Source of the DNA: an uncultured Pelagibacteraceae bacterium
GTDB taxonomy: Bacteria; Pseudomonadota; Alphaproteobacteria; Pelagibacterales; Pelagibacteraceae
Direction: 5' to 3'
Length of the DNA: 57,399 nt
NCBI GenBank assembly: GCA_902618975.1
Contig: CACNCN010000006.1
Span: forward strand, 1-57,399
Shown here piece by piece: positions 36,564-47,888 of this stretch (position 1 is its first letter; every line of letters begins with the position of its first letter). A program made the position numbers and the translations under genes. The notes under the pieces were generated by a model that saw nothing but the letters and a program-made list of their open reading frames with translations, did no database searches and was not told the DNA's origin.

Positions 36564-37417
36564 TAAAAAACAATTTTTTCTAAATTTTTATTTTTTTTAA
36601 AATCACTTTTTTCAATTATGTTTTTTCCTTTGATTTTATCCGAAATTTTTTTGGGCAATAAATTGTATCCAGATTTTTTCAATCCATCTTTAATCAACTT
36701 CCAATATACACTAAGTTTACTCTTTTTACTTAATTGTCTATCAATTTTATTATTCCATCTTTCAATGTAATCAGATTGTTGAACCTGCATTTCATTTTTT
36801 TCTAATTTTTTCACAGTTTTAACTAAAATATATAATGGACTATTTGAACTTATTTCAAGTCTATCACCGGATATTTGTTTTTTTACCTTCCACCAAGAAT
36901 ATTTATCATATGTATTAAAAATAAATATTTCAGTTTCTGAAAAGCCGTTTTCTTCTGAGTATAAAGAAAAAAATAATTCTGGTGAAAATTGCCAAAAACC
37001 ATGTCCGCAATTATTATTAGCAGGAAGAGAATGTAAAATATTACCGCCACTTTTGCACAATTTATAAATATTATTAAAACTTTGGTTAACATTAAATATA
37101 TGCTCTGACGTACCAAAATCTAAAATTGTATCAAATTTTTCAAAACTTTCTTTTATAGGCTTGTTAAAATCATGTATTAAATCTGCACCTTCAAATGAAG
37201 AATTATCAATAGACTTTACGGATTGCGCACTAAATTTTTCTTTTAATAAATTATCAATATATTCATCTTTGGCACAATCATAATTTTTTAAATTTAACTT
37301 TTTTTTATCATCTTCATCTAAAATTATTTCCTGTTTTCCTAAAGTTAAAACATCTCCAAAATCATAAGTATTAGAAAAGTACTCTAAAAACTTAAATTCG
37401 TGAAATGTAACTCCCAT
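36563..37417 (-). CDS. Methyltransferase-like protein (class I SAM fold)
   Basis: A 284-residue protein. The EKFDTILDFGTSEHIFN segment (93-109) looks like a degenerate SAM-binding or post-motif-I strand (in place of the usual D-x-G-x-G), followed by SGGNILHSLPANNNCGHGFW, similar to uncharacterised methyltransferase-domain proteins of capsule loci. I chose the Met at 37417 because an upstream in-frame Met would overlap the divergent gene. It leads a two-gene minus-strand unit with FkbM. The function is uncertain; it may modify a sugar. Confidence 0.65.
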   Translation of the reverse strand: MGVTFHEFKFLEYFSNTYDFGDVLTLGKQEIILDEDDKKKLNLKNYDCAKDEYIDNLLKEKFSAQSVKSIDNSSFEGADLIHDFNKPIKESFEKFDTILDFGTSEHIFNVNQSFNNIYKLCKSGGNILHSLPANNNCGHGFWQFSPELFFSLYSEENGFSETEIFIFNTYDKYSWWKVKKQISGDRLEISSNSPLYILVKTVKKLEKNEMQVQQSDYIERWNNKIDRQLSKKSKLSVYWKLIKDGLKKSGYNLLPKKISDKIKGKNIIEKSDFKKNKNLEKIVF

Positions 37418-37464
37418 AAAATAATTGATATATTCTAAGTAATATATATCTGTTAGATATATAT

Positions 37465-38331
37465 ATGAATAACAAAATTTATTTATGCTCATTTGCAAGT
37501 AATGACCTTGAAAATAGTGTCAAAAGATTCTTGTATCAGGCAGAAAAAATGGGAATTTACGAAAATATTAAAATATTTAGACCATCTGACCTTGGCAAGG
37601 ATATAACTTACAAAATTGATAAAATAATCAAAAAAAAGGGTAAATATTTATATGGTCATGCAATTTGGAAGCCATATATAGTAAGTGAGTTTTTAAAAAA
37701 AATATCTAAAAATGATATTATCCAATATTCAGATATTGGTTGCCATCTAAATAATAAAGGTATTGAGAGATTTAAAGATTACATTGAGCTTACAAAAAAA
37801 CATAAAATGTTAGTATTCGAATATGGGAATATACCAGATGAATTAAAAAAATATGATTATAATTTTCAAATTTTTAATGAATACCATTTTACCAAAGGAG
37901 ATGTACTTGATCATTTTGGTTTGAGTTTGAATTCAGATATATCAAATTCATATCATATTTGGTCAGGTTCATTTTTTTTGACTAAAAACCAATTATCAGA
38001 AACAGTAATTGAAATATGGAATAGGAGTTGTAATTATTTGAATCTTTTAGATAATAGTGTCTCCAATAAAGAGAATCATAAAGATCATATAGGTATGAGA
38101 GGTGAACAGTCTCTTTTTTCAATAATTTGTAAACTAAATAATATTAAAACTATTTCAGCAGGAGAATGTGAATGGGCCGAAGGAAAAGATGGATCGGGTA
38201 GAAAGTGGGATCATTTAAATAATTACCCAATTTTAGCAAAAAGAGATCTGAAATATGGAATATTTAAACGTTTTTTTAATAGACAAATTAAAAATTTCTT
38301 AAGAATTAAAAGAAAAATAATTACTAATTAG
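37465..38331 (+). CDS. Uncharacterised glycosyltransferase-like protein
   Basis: A 288-residue protein. YLYGHAIWKPYIVSEFL near 62-78 followed by NDIIQYSDIGCHLNN near 87-101 resembles GT-A-fold proteins of capsule clusters, in which D-x-G or D-x-D binds the nucleotide sugar; RGEQSLFSIICKL near 212 is a further conserved-looking block. The first gene of the plus-strand half of the island, it precedes the STELLO-like gene by 22 nt. The glycosyltransferase call is inferred from motif style and neighbours. Confidence 0.6.
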   Translation: MNNKIYLCSFASNDLENSVKRFLYQAEKMGIYENIKIFRPSDLGKDITYKIDKIIKKKGKYLYGHAIWKPYIVSEFLKKISKNDIIQYSDIGCHLNNKGIERFKDYIELTKKHKMLVFEYGNIPDELKKYDYNFQIFNEYHFTKGDVLDHFGLSLNSDISNSYHIWSGSFFLTKNQLSETVIEIWNRSCNYLNLLDNSVSNKENHKDHIGMRGEQSLFSIICKLNNIKTISAGECEWAEGKDGSGRKWDHLNNYPILAKRDLKYGIFKRFFNRQIKNFLRIKRKIITN

Positions 38332-38353
38332 ATAAAATATGTAAATTGTAAAA

Positions 38354-39283
38354 TTGATGATATATATTGCAACAACAACAATTAACACCCCATCACTGGC
38401 TCTGAAAAAATTTGCTAATAACAAAAAATGTAAATTGATAGTCGCTTTAGATAAAAATTCAAAACAATTTAAATTAAAGAATTCGATAATACTATCTACA
38501 AAGTTTCAAGAGAAAAAATGGCCAAAGTTATCAAAATTAATTGGATGGAATTGTATAGGAAGAAGAAATTTTGCAATCCTGAAAGCTTATGAAATGGGCG
38601 CCAATATAATAGCTCTAATTGATGACGATAACATACCTTATAATAATTGGTTTAACAAAATATACGTAAATAAAAAAATAAATGCAAATAAAGTCGAAAT
38701 AAATAAACCTGTTTTTGACCCAGTGGGTTATACTAATCATAAAAATCTTTGGCACAGAGGTTATCCATTAGAAATGGTTCACAATAGAAAATATAAAAGA
38801 TTAGGTCAAAAAGTAATTGTACCTGATGTACAAGCAAGTTTTTGGAATGGTGATCCTGATGTGGATGCAGTTAATAGAGTAATATTTTCACCAAACTGCT
38901 ACTTTAAAAAAAATTACTTCCCTTTTTTTTCGAGCAAAATTTCTCCTTTTAATTCCCAAAATACTTTAATTAGTAGAAGAATAGTTAAAGATTATTTTTT
39001 ATTCCCCCACATAGGTAGGATGGACGATATTTGGGCGTCATATTATATAGCTTCTAAAAAGTATAAAATTGTGTATGCTGAACCGACAGTTTATCAAAAA
39101 AGAAACAAGCATAATTATTTAACAGATTTTAATTTGGAAATTTTGGGCTATCAAAATAATGTTGAATTACTGAAACAAATAAAGAAAAAACCAGAAAATA
39201 TAAAAAAATTTCTTCCAAAAAAATCTCTACTAGCTTTTTATGAGTGGAAAAAAATCATAAGCTCTATCGATGCAAAAAAATGA
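38354..39283 (+). CDS. STELLO-like glycosyltransferase family protein
   Basis: A 309-residue protein. The GRRNFAILKAYEMGANIIAL segment followed by the acidic triplet Asp90-Asp92 and N-I-P-Y-N-N-W resembles the STELLO/DUF288 family, plant Golgi proteins needed for cellulose synthase assembly that also occur in bacteria. Later blocks VDAVNRVIFSPN and RMDDIWASYY fit a GT-A fold. The initiator may be either of two adjacent Mets. It overlaps the next gene by 14 nt. Sugar donor and acceptor are unknown. Confidence 0.7.
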   Translation: MMIYIATTTINTPSLALKKFANNKKCKLIVALDKNSKQFKLKNSIILSTKFQEKKWPKLSKLIGWNCIGRRNFAILKAYEMGANIIALIDDDNIPYNNWFNKIYVNKKINANKVEINKPVFDPVGYTNHKNLWHRGYPLEMVHNRKYKRLGQKVIVPDVQASFWNGDPDVDAVNRVIFSPNCYFKKNYFPFFSSKISPFNSQNTLISRRIVKDYFLFPHIGRMDDIWASYYIASKKYKIVYAEPTVYQKRNKHNYLTDFNLEILGYQNNVELLKQIKKKPENIKKFLPKKSLLAFYEWKKIISSIDAKK

Positions 39284-40205
39284 CAAAATTCTAATTACTG
39301 GATCGACCGGTCTGTTAGGATCAGCTTTGGTTAAAAATCTGAGAGATAAAAAATTTAAAAAACTGATATTAATTAATTCAAAAAATATAAATTTAACCAA
39401 TCTAAACAGTGTAAAAAGACTACTGTTAAAACAAAAACCAAAATATATTTTTCACTGTGCAAATAAAGTTTTTGGTTTTGGTGGCAATCAATCTAACAAA
39501 TTTGAAATGTTGAATGAAAATCTTCTCATTAACTCAAATTTACTTAAAGCTGTATTAGCCACAAAGGTAAAAAAAATACTGTTTGTTGGTAGCACTGCAG
39601 TTTATAACGAGAAGTTAAAGTATAATATTTCAGAGGATAAAATTTTTTATAGAAAACCTCATTCATCAGAATATTATTATTCCTTATCTAAAAGGATAAT
39701 GCTTGAACAATTGTTAGCTTTAAAAAGCTTTTATAAAATCCCTTATGTATATGTTATTATGAATAATTTGTATGGACCGAGGGATAATTTTGATATTAAT
39801 ACAGGTCATGTTGTCCCTTCACTTATACATAAATGCTTTTTAGCAAAAAAAAATAATAAAAAATTCGAAGTATGGGGTAATCCTAATGATAGAAGATGTT
39901 TTCTATTTTCATCCGATGCTTCAGAAGCATTATACCGTTGCATGAAACAAAATAAGTATGATGTAATTAATGTTGGATCCGATAAAGAATATAAGATAAG
40001 TGATTTAGTCAAAGCTATAAAAACTGAACTAAGTTTCAAAGGATCAATAAATTGGACAAATTCAAATATTAAAACTATTAAAAGAAGAAATATCAATCTT
40101 AATAGATTAAAAAAAATTGGCTTTAAAGAAAAAGTGATTTTATCAGAGGGTATAAATAAAACTGTTACATGGTTAGAAAGTAATTACAAATCTGCAAGGA
40201 AGTAA
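39270..40205 (+). CDS. NAD-dependent epimerase/reductase (GDP-L-fucose synthase-like SDR)
   Basis: A 311-residue extended short-chain dehydrogenase. The Rossmann motif is TGSTGLLG (10-17), and the catalytic set Ser108, Tyr137 and Lys141 sits where GDP-L-fucose synthase (Fcl) has it. AVYN and NLYGPRDNFD are sugar-nucleotide epimerase blocks. It likely makes an activated deoxysugar (GDP-fucose, colitose or similar) for the island glycosyltransferases. No gmd (GDP-mannose dehydratase) is seen in the window, so the substrate is open. Its 5' end overlaps the STELLO-like gene by 14 nt. Confidence 0.85.
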   Translation: MQKNDKILITGSTGLLGSALVKNLRDKKFKKLILINSKNINLTNLNSVKRLLLKQKPKYIFHCANKVFGFGGNQSNKFEMLNENLLINSNLLKAVLATKVKKILFVGSTAVYNEKLKYNISEDKIFYRKPHSSEYYYSLSKRIMLEQLLALKSFYKIPYVYVIMNNLYGPRDNFDINTGHVVPSLIHKCFLAKKNNKKFEVWGNPNDRRCFLFSSDASEALYRCMKQNKYDVINVGSDKEYKISDLVKAIKTELSFKGSINWTNSNIKTIKRRNINLNRLKKIGFKEKVILSEGINKTVTWLESNYKSARK

Positions 40206-40212
40206 ATGTAAA

Positions 40213-41037
40213 ATGATAAATAATAAAATCGAAATGTATAGTATTACACATAAAAGAGTTAAATTTATCGAAAATACCAACTATAATTTAGTAAATGTCG
40301 GTAAAAATCATATCTCAGACAAGTATTTAAATTGTGATACCGGTGATAATATTATTGATAAAGAAAGGTTTTATTCAGAACTTACGTTTCATTATTGGTT
40401 TTGGAAAAATAAACTTAAATTTGAGCACGAAAGATGGATTGGTTTCTGTCAAAGAAGGAGATTTTGGACAAAAACAAAAATTAGTGAAAATAACGTAAAT
40501 TATAACTCAGTTAAATCTAATCTCTTAGAAACTATACCCGAAAAATTTAATAATTATGATTCGTTTCTATGTGAAAGAACCAATGTGAATAAAATAAAAA
40601 AAATCAAAATTTTGAAAAAAGGTTTCCGATCTATTTTGAAAGATCCATCAATTCTTTTTGATACAAAAAAACAATCTCTTAAATTTCAATTTGAAATGCA
40701 ACACGGATATGACATTATTGAGAAAGCAATAGAGTTATTAGACAATGAAGATAAAATAGGCTTTACAAAATACATGGAAAACGAGGTATCTTTTAGTGCT
40801 CATAATATGTTTATCACTAAACCAAAATATCTAAAAAAATGGTACGAACACATTTTTAAATGGCTCAATAAATGCGAAAAAATAATCGGCTTTAATTTTA
40901 AAAACTATGAAACAAGAATTTATGCTTATTTATCTGAAAGATACATTTCTTATTGGTTTAACAAATATACAAAGTGCAAAGAATTGCCCTGGGTCTTCTA
41001 TGATGAAGAAATATGGAGAGATGGCCGAGCGGTTTAA
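40213..41037 (+). CDS. DUF4422-like capsular polysaccharide protein; 3' end lies in tRNA-Ser
   Basis: A 274-residue protein with the pattern of DUF4422: VNVGKNH, Y-L-N-C-D-T-G-D-N-I (38-47), SELTFHYWFWKN (55-66) and a later FSAHNMFI block. Members are found in exopolysaccharide clusters and are probably glycosyltransferases. The last seven codons and the TAA stop (41035-41037) fall inside the tRNA-Ser gene, a 23-nt overlap. The start may be the first Met or Met8. It ends the glycan island. Confidence 0.78.
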   Translation: MINNKIEMYSITHKRVKFIENTNYNLVNVGKNHISDKYLNCDTGDNIIDKERFYSELTFHYWFWKNKLKFEHERWIGFCQRRRFWTKTKISENNVNYNSVKSNLLETIPEKFNNYDSFLCERTNVNKIKKIKILKKGFRSILKDPSILFDTKKQSLKFQFEMQHGYDIIEKAIELLDNEDKIGFTKYMENEVSFSAHNMFITKPKYLKKWYEHIFKWLNKCEKIIGFNFKNYETRIYAYLSERYISYWFNKYTKCKELPWVFYDEEIWRDGRAV

Positions 41038-41104
41038 GGCGCACGCTTGGAAAGCGTGTAAAGGGGAAACTCTTTCATGGGTTCGAATCCCATTCTCTCC
41101 GCCA
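41015..41104 (+). tRNA. tRNA-Ser (GGA)
   Basis: A 90-nt class II tRNA. Acceptor arms GGAGAGA (41015-41021) and TCTCTCC (41094-41100) pair, the anticodon loop TTGGAAA gives GGA, the long variable arm AGGGGAAACTCTTT is typical of serine tRNAs, and the T-loop TTCGAAT and encoded CCA follow. Its 5' quarter doubles as the end of the DUF4422-like gene. Confidence 0.97.
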
Positions 41105-41212
41105 GAAAAAAGCTTAAAATAAGATTTTTAAAAAAAATAGAAAATAAGAAAAATTTTAACTCTAATTCTGTTGTAATTAAAGGTTAATTCTCAATCTAAC
41201 TTTTATGTAAAT

Positions 41213-43321
<2,109 letters not shown>

Positions 43322-43323
43322 TC

Positions 43324-44601
43324 ATGAAGTCCTATGAAGCTTCAAATTATTTTTTTTTAAACAAATCTACATATATAAACTTAAGATGGATTGCTATTAT
43401 AGGCCAATTATTCACTATAAACCTCGTTGCCTTAGTTTTCAAATTTGAATTTAATTTCGTACTAGCTAATTTTGTAGTCTTTATTGGAATAATTAGTAAT
43501 TTTTCATTATTCTTTTTTCACAAGAGTACACAATTATCTAATCAAACTTCTTTAATTTATCTACTAATTGACATTTTACAATTAAGTTTTTTACTTTACT
43601 TATCTGGTGGAATTTTAAATCCATTTTCAATATTTTTAATTATACCCAGTGTATTTGCTTCCTCAAATTTAGATACCAAAACTAATTTTTTACTCATTTT
43701 GGTGACAATAATTTCAATATGTATTCTAACACTTTTTCATAAAGACTTACCAGGACCATTAAGCGATTATAGCCTTAGTAATTACTATTATTATTCAATA
43801 CCAATTGGCTTGGTTATAGCTTTAATATTTTTAAACTATTTTGCAATTTTATTTGGAAAAGAAAATAAAATTCGAAAAGAAGCATTAGATAAAATACAAG
43901 AGGTAATTGCTAAGGAACACGAGCTTGTCTCCTTAGGTGGGCAAGCTGCAGCTGCAGCTCATTCCCTAGGAACACCACTATCAACAATTAAATTAGTTTC
44001 ACAAGAACTTTTTAACCAATTAAATGAAAACAAAGACATAAAAAAAGATTTGGAGCTTTTAGTAAGCCAAGTAAAAAGATGTGATGATATACTTAAAAAA
44101 TTAACCCTAAATCCTAATGTAGAAGATGATTTCATTGAAAAAGATTTAAGTCTATCAAGCTATATTAATCAAATAGCAAAATCATATGAGCAGATATCAA
44201 GTAAGAAATTTTTAATAAATTTGGAACAAGATACAAACCCTTTTCCAATAAACAAATCAATTGAACTTGTTTATGGGATTAGAAATTTTATAGGTAATGC
44301 AAATAAATTTTCTAGAAAGTATGTTTATATATCTATCTTGAGTGATTCACAATCATCAGAGATAAATATAGAAGATGATGGAGATGGATTTCCTAAAGAG
44401 ATATTGAGTAAAATTGGAGAACCATACATTAAATCAATAAAGAAAAAATATTCCTCTAAGGCTGGACTAGGCCTAGGTATTTTTATTGGTAAAACATTAT
44501 TAGAGAAAAATTATGCAGAGATAATTTTTAGAAATTCGGAAACAAGGTCTGGTGCAGAAATTAATATAAAATGGAAAAATTCTGATTTAAAAAAAATTTA
44601 A
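43324..44601 (+). CDS. regB: RegB/PrrB-like redox sensor histidine kinase
   Basis: A 425-residue membrane sensor kinase. About six N-terminal hydrophobic segments include GGILNPFS near 95, which matches the quinone-sensing heptapeptide of RegB. The H-box is [14 protein letters not shown] with phosphoacceptor His213; QVKRCDDIL carries Cys253, at the position of the redox-switch cysteine of Rhodobacter RegB. The catalytic ATPase domain has N-, G1 and G2 boxes ([22 protein letters not shown]). It probably controls respiration or energy metabolism with RegA, which is not adjacent. It follows gyrB by 2 nt. Confidence 0.9.
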   Translation: MKSYEASNYFFLNKSTYINLRWIAIIGQLFTINLVALVFKFEFNFVLANFVVFIGIISNFSLFFFHKSTQLSNQTSLIYLLIDILQLSFLLYLSGGILNPFSIFLIIPSVFASSNLDTKTNFLLILVTIISICILTLFHKDLPGPLSDYSLSNYYYYSIPIGLVIALIFLNYFAILFGKENKIRKEALDKIQEVIAKEHELVSLGGQAAAAAHSLGTPLSTIKLVSQELFNQLNENKDIKKDLELLVSQVKRCDDILKKLTLNPNVEDDFIEKDLSLSSYINQIAKSYEQISSKKFLINLEQDTNPFPINKSIELVYGIRNFIGNANKFSRKYVYISILSDSQSSEINIEDDGDGFPKEILSKIGEPYIKSIKKKYSSKAGLGLGIFIGKTLLEKNYAEIIFRNSETRSGAEINIKWKNSDLKKI

Positions 44602-46376
44602 TTATATTTTTTTTTGTCTTCAAATAAGTTACTAAGCTGATTAATCATCACATCACCCAATTCTTGAACATCTGTTATTTTAATTGCACGTTTGTAATAT
44701 CGCGATACATCATGCCCAATTCCAATAGCTAATATTTCAACCTCATTTTTATTTTCAATATTTCTAACAACTCTCTTTAAATGTTTTTCAAGTAAATCGC
44801 CCGAATTGACAGACAATGTGGAGTCATCTACTGGTGCGCCATCTGAAATTACCATTAAAATTTTTCTTTCCTCGTTCCTTTTTTTTATTCTAGAATGGGC
44901 CCAAGATATAGCTTCTCCATCGATATTTTCTTTTAATAAGCCTTCTTTTAACATTAGGCCTAAATTATTTTTCGCTTGCCGCCAATGCGCATCAGCTGAT
45001 TTGTAAATAATATGTCGTAAATCATTCAATCTTCCTGGTTTTTTAATTTTACCGTTCCTTGACCAATAGTCCCTACTCTGACCTCCCTTCCAGTTCTTTG
45101 TTGTAAAACCTAAAATTTCAACTTTCACAGAGCATCTTTCCAATGTTCTTGACAATATATCAGCACATAATGCAGCAATTGTGATTGGCCTTCCACGCAT
45201 TGATCCTGAATTATCTATCAATAGCGTTACAATAGTATCCTTAAATTCGAACTTTTTCTCTTTTTTAAAAGATAGGGAATTGAACGGATCTACTACGACT
45301 CTTGCAAGCTTTGAACTATCTAATAAACCATCTTCAAGATCAAACTCCCAAGATCTATTTTGTTTTGCTAGTAATTGTCTCTGTAATTTATTAGCTAATT
45401 TTGTTATTAAATCTTTAAAGCTTTGTAATTGTTGATCTAAATTTGCTCTAAGTTTTTTAATTTCTTCTAAACTTTCAAGTGTTTCTGCTTTAGATATTTC
45501 ATCAAATTTTGTAGTATAAATAGTATAATCTTTATTGTCAGTCTTTAAACTTAGTTTTTGCGAAATATTTTCAGAAAATGATTCTTGTTTGTCATCTGAA
45601 AGCTGTTCATCAATTCTAAATTCAGAAACGTCAAATTCTTCTTGTGGCTTAATTTTGTCCGTTGTATTATCCTCATTATCAGTATTACTTTCGTTTTGAT
45701 CCTTGCTTTCAGCTTCTTTTTTGTCTTCATCGTTTTTTGTTTCATTCTGAGTTGAGTCCGTATTATCAATAAAATCTAGCTCTTTTATCAAGGTTGAGAT
45801 TTTGGAATTATAAATTTCTTGGTTATTAACATTTTCTTTTAGGAAATTTAATTTTTGAAAAAATATTTCATTGAAACGATTCTCCCATCCTTCCAAAATC
45901 TCTTGAGACATTTTAGACATTTTAATATTTAAAAAATTCTTAATCAGATATAATTCAAAAGCTTTTAGAAGATTTTTATTAATTTGTTTGTTATTATTAT
46001 TTTCATTAATAAAATTTTCAGTACTATAATTATTAATTATATTTTTTTTAATTCCTTTATATTTTTTTAATCCAATAAGCTGATATCTTAACCTCTCAGC
46101 AACCATATATAAATCATTTGCTAAATTATTATCTGGCCTATTCAAATTTAAAATATCGTTATTTGAATATTTAAATTTAAGAGCCTCACTATCGATATTT
46201 GCTCTTAATTTTTCAATATCTTTTTTGTTTAAAAAATTTTCTAAATTTTTAAAATTGAAACTCTGATTATCTTTATGGTTTTTTTTTGTATTTCTTTTAA
46301 AATTATCTGATATTACATTGTAAGTACTTAGTAACGCTTGTTTTATTATTTCCTTTAGTTCTTCACTATATTTCAT
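44598..46376 (-). CDS. cobT: CobT-like von Willebrand factor A subunit of cobaltochelatase
   Basis: A 592-residue protein. The C-terminal third is a VWA domain with MIDAS D-N-S-G-S near 388 and the CobT hallmarks [27 protein letters not shown] and [14 protein letters not shown]; the middle is a long acidic, low-complexity linker ([17 protein letters not shown]). In B12 producers CobT with AAA+ CobS energises CobN to insert cobalt. No cobN or other cobalamin gene is seen here. It follows cobS by 9 nt and overlaps regB by 4 nt at its 3' end. Confidence 0.92.
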   Translation of the reverse strand: MKYSEELKEIIKQALLSTYNVISDNFKRNTKKNHKDNQSFNFKNLENFLNKKDIEKLRANIDSEALKFKYSNNDILNLNRPDNNLANDLYMVAERLRYQLIGLKKYKGIKKNIINNYSTENFINENNNNKQINKNLLKAFELYLIKNFLNIKMSKMSQEILEGWENRFNEIFFQKLNFLKENVNNQEIYNSKISTLIKELDFIDNTDSTQNETKNDEDKKEAESKDQNESNTDNEDNTTDKIKPQEEFDVSEFRIDEQLSDDKQESFSENISQKLSLKTDNKDYTIYTTKFDEISKAETLESLEEIKKLRANLDQQLQSFKDLITKLANKLQRQLLAKQNRSWEFDLEDGLLDSSKLARVVVDPFNSLSFKKEKKFEFKDTIVTLLIDNSGSMRGRPITIAALCADILSRTLERCSVKVEILGFTTKNWKGGQSRDYWSRNGKIKKPGRLNDLRHIIYKSADAHWRQAKNNLGLMLKEGLLKENIDGEAISWAHSRIKKRNEERKILMVISDGAPVDDSTLSVNSGDLLEKHLKRVVRNIENKNEVEILAIGIGHDVSRYYKRAIKITDVQELGDVMINQLSNLFEDKKKYN

Positions 46377-46385
46377 TAATTATAT

Positions 46386-47351
46386 TTAAATATTTGTTAC
46401 TGACTCTGGGAGCTCATCTCCAAAACACCTTTGGTAATACTCAGCAATAGTTTTTTTCTCTGAGTCGTCACATTTATTTAAAAAAGTAACCCTAAATGCA
46501 TAACCAACATCATTAAAAATTTGTGAGTTATTGCACCAGTTCAATACTGTTCTAGGGCTCATTACGGTTGAAATGTCACCTGACATAAAACCTTTTCTTG
46601 TTAAAGTAGCAACTTTAATCATATTTAATATTATTTCTTTTCCGTCTTTGTTATTTAAACTTTTATTTTTTGATAAAATTATTTTCATTTCTTTTTCGTT
46701 GCTTAGGTAGTTTAAAGAAGTGATAATTTCCCATCTATCAAGTTGAGCTTGATTAATTTGTTGAGTTCCTGTGTATAGTCCAGTTGTATCACCTAGGCCT
46801 ATGGTGTTTGCTGTTGCAAAGAGCCTAAAAAATTTATTTTGTTTTACTACTTTGTTTTTATCTAAAAGAGTAAAATATCCATCACTTTCTAAAATTCTTT
46901 GTAAAACAAACATTACATCACTTCTACCAGCATCATACTCATCAAAAACTAATGCGACTGGATTTTGAAACGCCCATGGAAGTATTCCTTCTTTAAATTC
47001 AGTAATTTGTTTGCCATCTTGTATTTTTATTGCATCTTTACCAATTAAATCAATCCTACTTATATGTGAGTCAAGATTGATTCTAACACATGGCCAATTA
47101 AGTCTTGCAGCAATTTGTGTTATGTGTGTACTTTTACCAGTACCATGATATCCGTGAACAATTACTTTTTTATTATGTGAGAACCCATTTAATATTGCTA
47201 AAGTGGTATCTCGATCAAAGACATAATCTTTATCTATTTCAGGAACCAAATTATTTTTTTTTGAAAATGCATCAATTTCCATATTAGCGTCAATACCAAA
47301 AGTTTGTTTTACAGAAATTTTAATATCGGGTTGTATGTTTAGGTGATCCAT
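46386..47351 (-). CDS. cobS: CobS-like AAA+ ATPase (MoxR-type)
   Basis: A 321-residue AAA+ ATPase forming rings with CobT. Walker A is GYHGTGKS (67-74), ALVFDEYDAGRSDVMFVL near 132-149 holds Walker B, and LFATANTIGLGDTTGLY near 173-189 holds sensor 1. The family drives cobalt insertion by CobN, but related MoxR/VWA pairs act as assembly chaperones for other enzymes. It overlaps the upstream DnaJ-like gene by 32 nt. Confidence 0.93.
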   Translation of the reverse strand: MDHLNIQPDIKISVKQTFGIDANMEIDAFSKKNNLVPEIDKDYVFDRDTTLAILNGFSHNKKVIVHGYHGTGKSTHITQIAARLNWPCVRINLDSHISRIDLIGKDAIKIQDGKQITEFKEGILPWAFQNPVALVFDEYDAGRSDVMFVLQRILESDGYFTLLDKNKVVKQNKFFRLFATANTIGLGDTTGLYTGTQQINQAQLDRWEIITSLNYLSNEKEMKIILSKNKSLNNKDGKEIILNMIKVATLTRKGFMSGDISTVMSPRTVLNWCNNSQIFNDVGYAFRVTFLNKCDDSEKKTIAEYYQRCFGDELPESVTNI

Positions 47352-47871
47352 TAATTCTCTTCCTATAAGTATTTTTTAATTGAGTATAAGCTAGTGTTAT
47401 AACTTTTAGTTTTTCCTCAAATTTTTTATTGCCTGCATTCATATCAGGGTGAAATTTTTTGACAAGTTTTTTAAATTTTATATGAATTTTTTCCCAACTA
47501 ATTCCTACATTTACTCCTATTATACTAAAAGCTTTTATATCATTTTTATCAAATCTGTATTGGTTCATATAATCATAATTTGGTTCAAATCCATTTTTCT
47601 TAATTTCATCTTTTAAAGTATTATTCCACAAAACTTTAAAAAAATTATCATTAGAACTAAAACTCTGTGTTGGTTTATGCCACGTTAAATCAGATTTTAT
47701 AAATTCCAGCACCTGATCATCACTCATCCCACTAAAATAATTCCAACTTTTATTGAATTCTTTAACATGGTTTAAGCACAGCATTCTAAATTTTTTACTG
47801 TTGTCTTTTTCAATAGGAGCTTTATATTTACCTTCATTGTTACATTTGTTCCAATCGCATATAATTTTCAT
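47320..47871 (-). CDS. DnaJ-domain protein, alphaproteobacterial CobS-linked type
   Basis: A 183-residue protein. An N-terminal Cys-containing part (CDWNKCNNEGKYKAP) is followed by FNKSWNYFSGMSDDQV, typical of this alphaproteobacterial family, and the C-terminal half is a J domain with the His-Pro-Asp tripeptide (FHPDMNAG near 145-152), which stimulates DnaK ATPase. J-domain protein upstream of cobS and divergent from bolA is a recurring alphaproteobacterial arrangement. It could deliver clients to CobS/CobT or to DnaK. Overlap with cobS is 32 nt; the gap to bolA is 17 nt. Confidence 0.88.
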   Translation of the reverse strand: MKIICDWNKCNNEGKYKAPIEKDNSKKFRMLCLNHVKEFNKSWNYFSGMSDDQVLEFIKSDLTWHKPTQSFSSNDNFFKVLWNNTLKDEIKKNGFEPNYDYMNQYRFDKNDIKAFSIIGVNVGISWEKIHIKFKKLVKKFHPDMNAGNKKFEEKLKVITLAYTQLKNTYRKRINGSPKHTTRY

Positions 47872-47888
47872 AAATAATATTATTGATT

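Noticed and set aside
37418..37498. Upstream start of the methyltransferase-like gene at 37498
   Set aside because: It would overlap the start of the divergent GT-like gene; the later Met at 37417 leaves a normal divergent gap.
41080..41104. Integrase attachment site at the tRNA-Ser 3' end
   Set aside because: I saw no integrase gene and no second copy of the tRNA 3' sequence in the window; the island lies on the 5' side of the tRNA.
40907..41122. 71-residue frame running through tRNA-Ser
   Set aside because: It overlaps the DUF4422-like gene in another frame and reads through the whole tRNA; no protein-like features.
45551..45769. 72-residue Lys/Thr-rich frame opposite/offset within cobT
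   Set aside because: It is a frame-shifted reading of the repetitive acidic linker of CobT.
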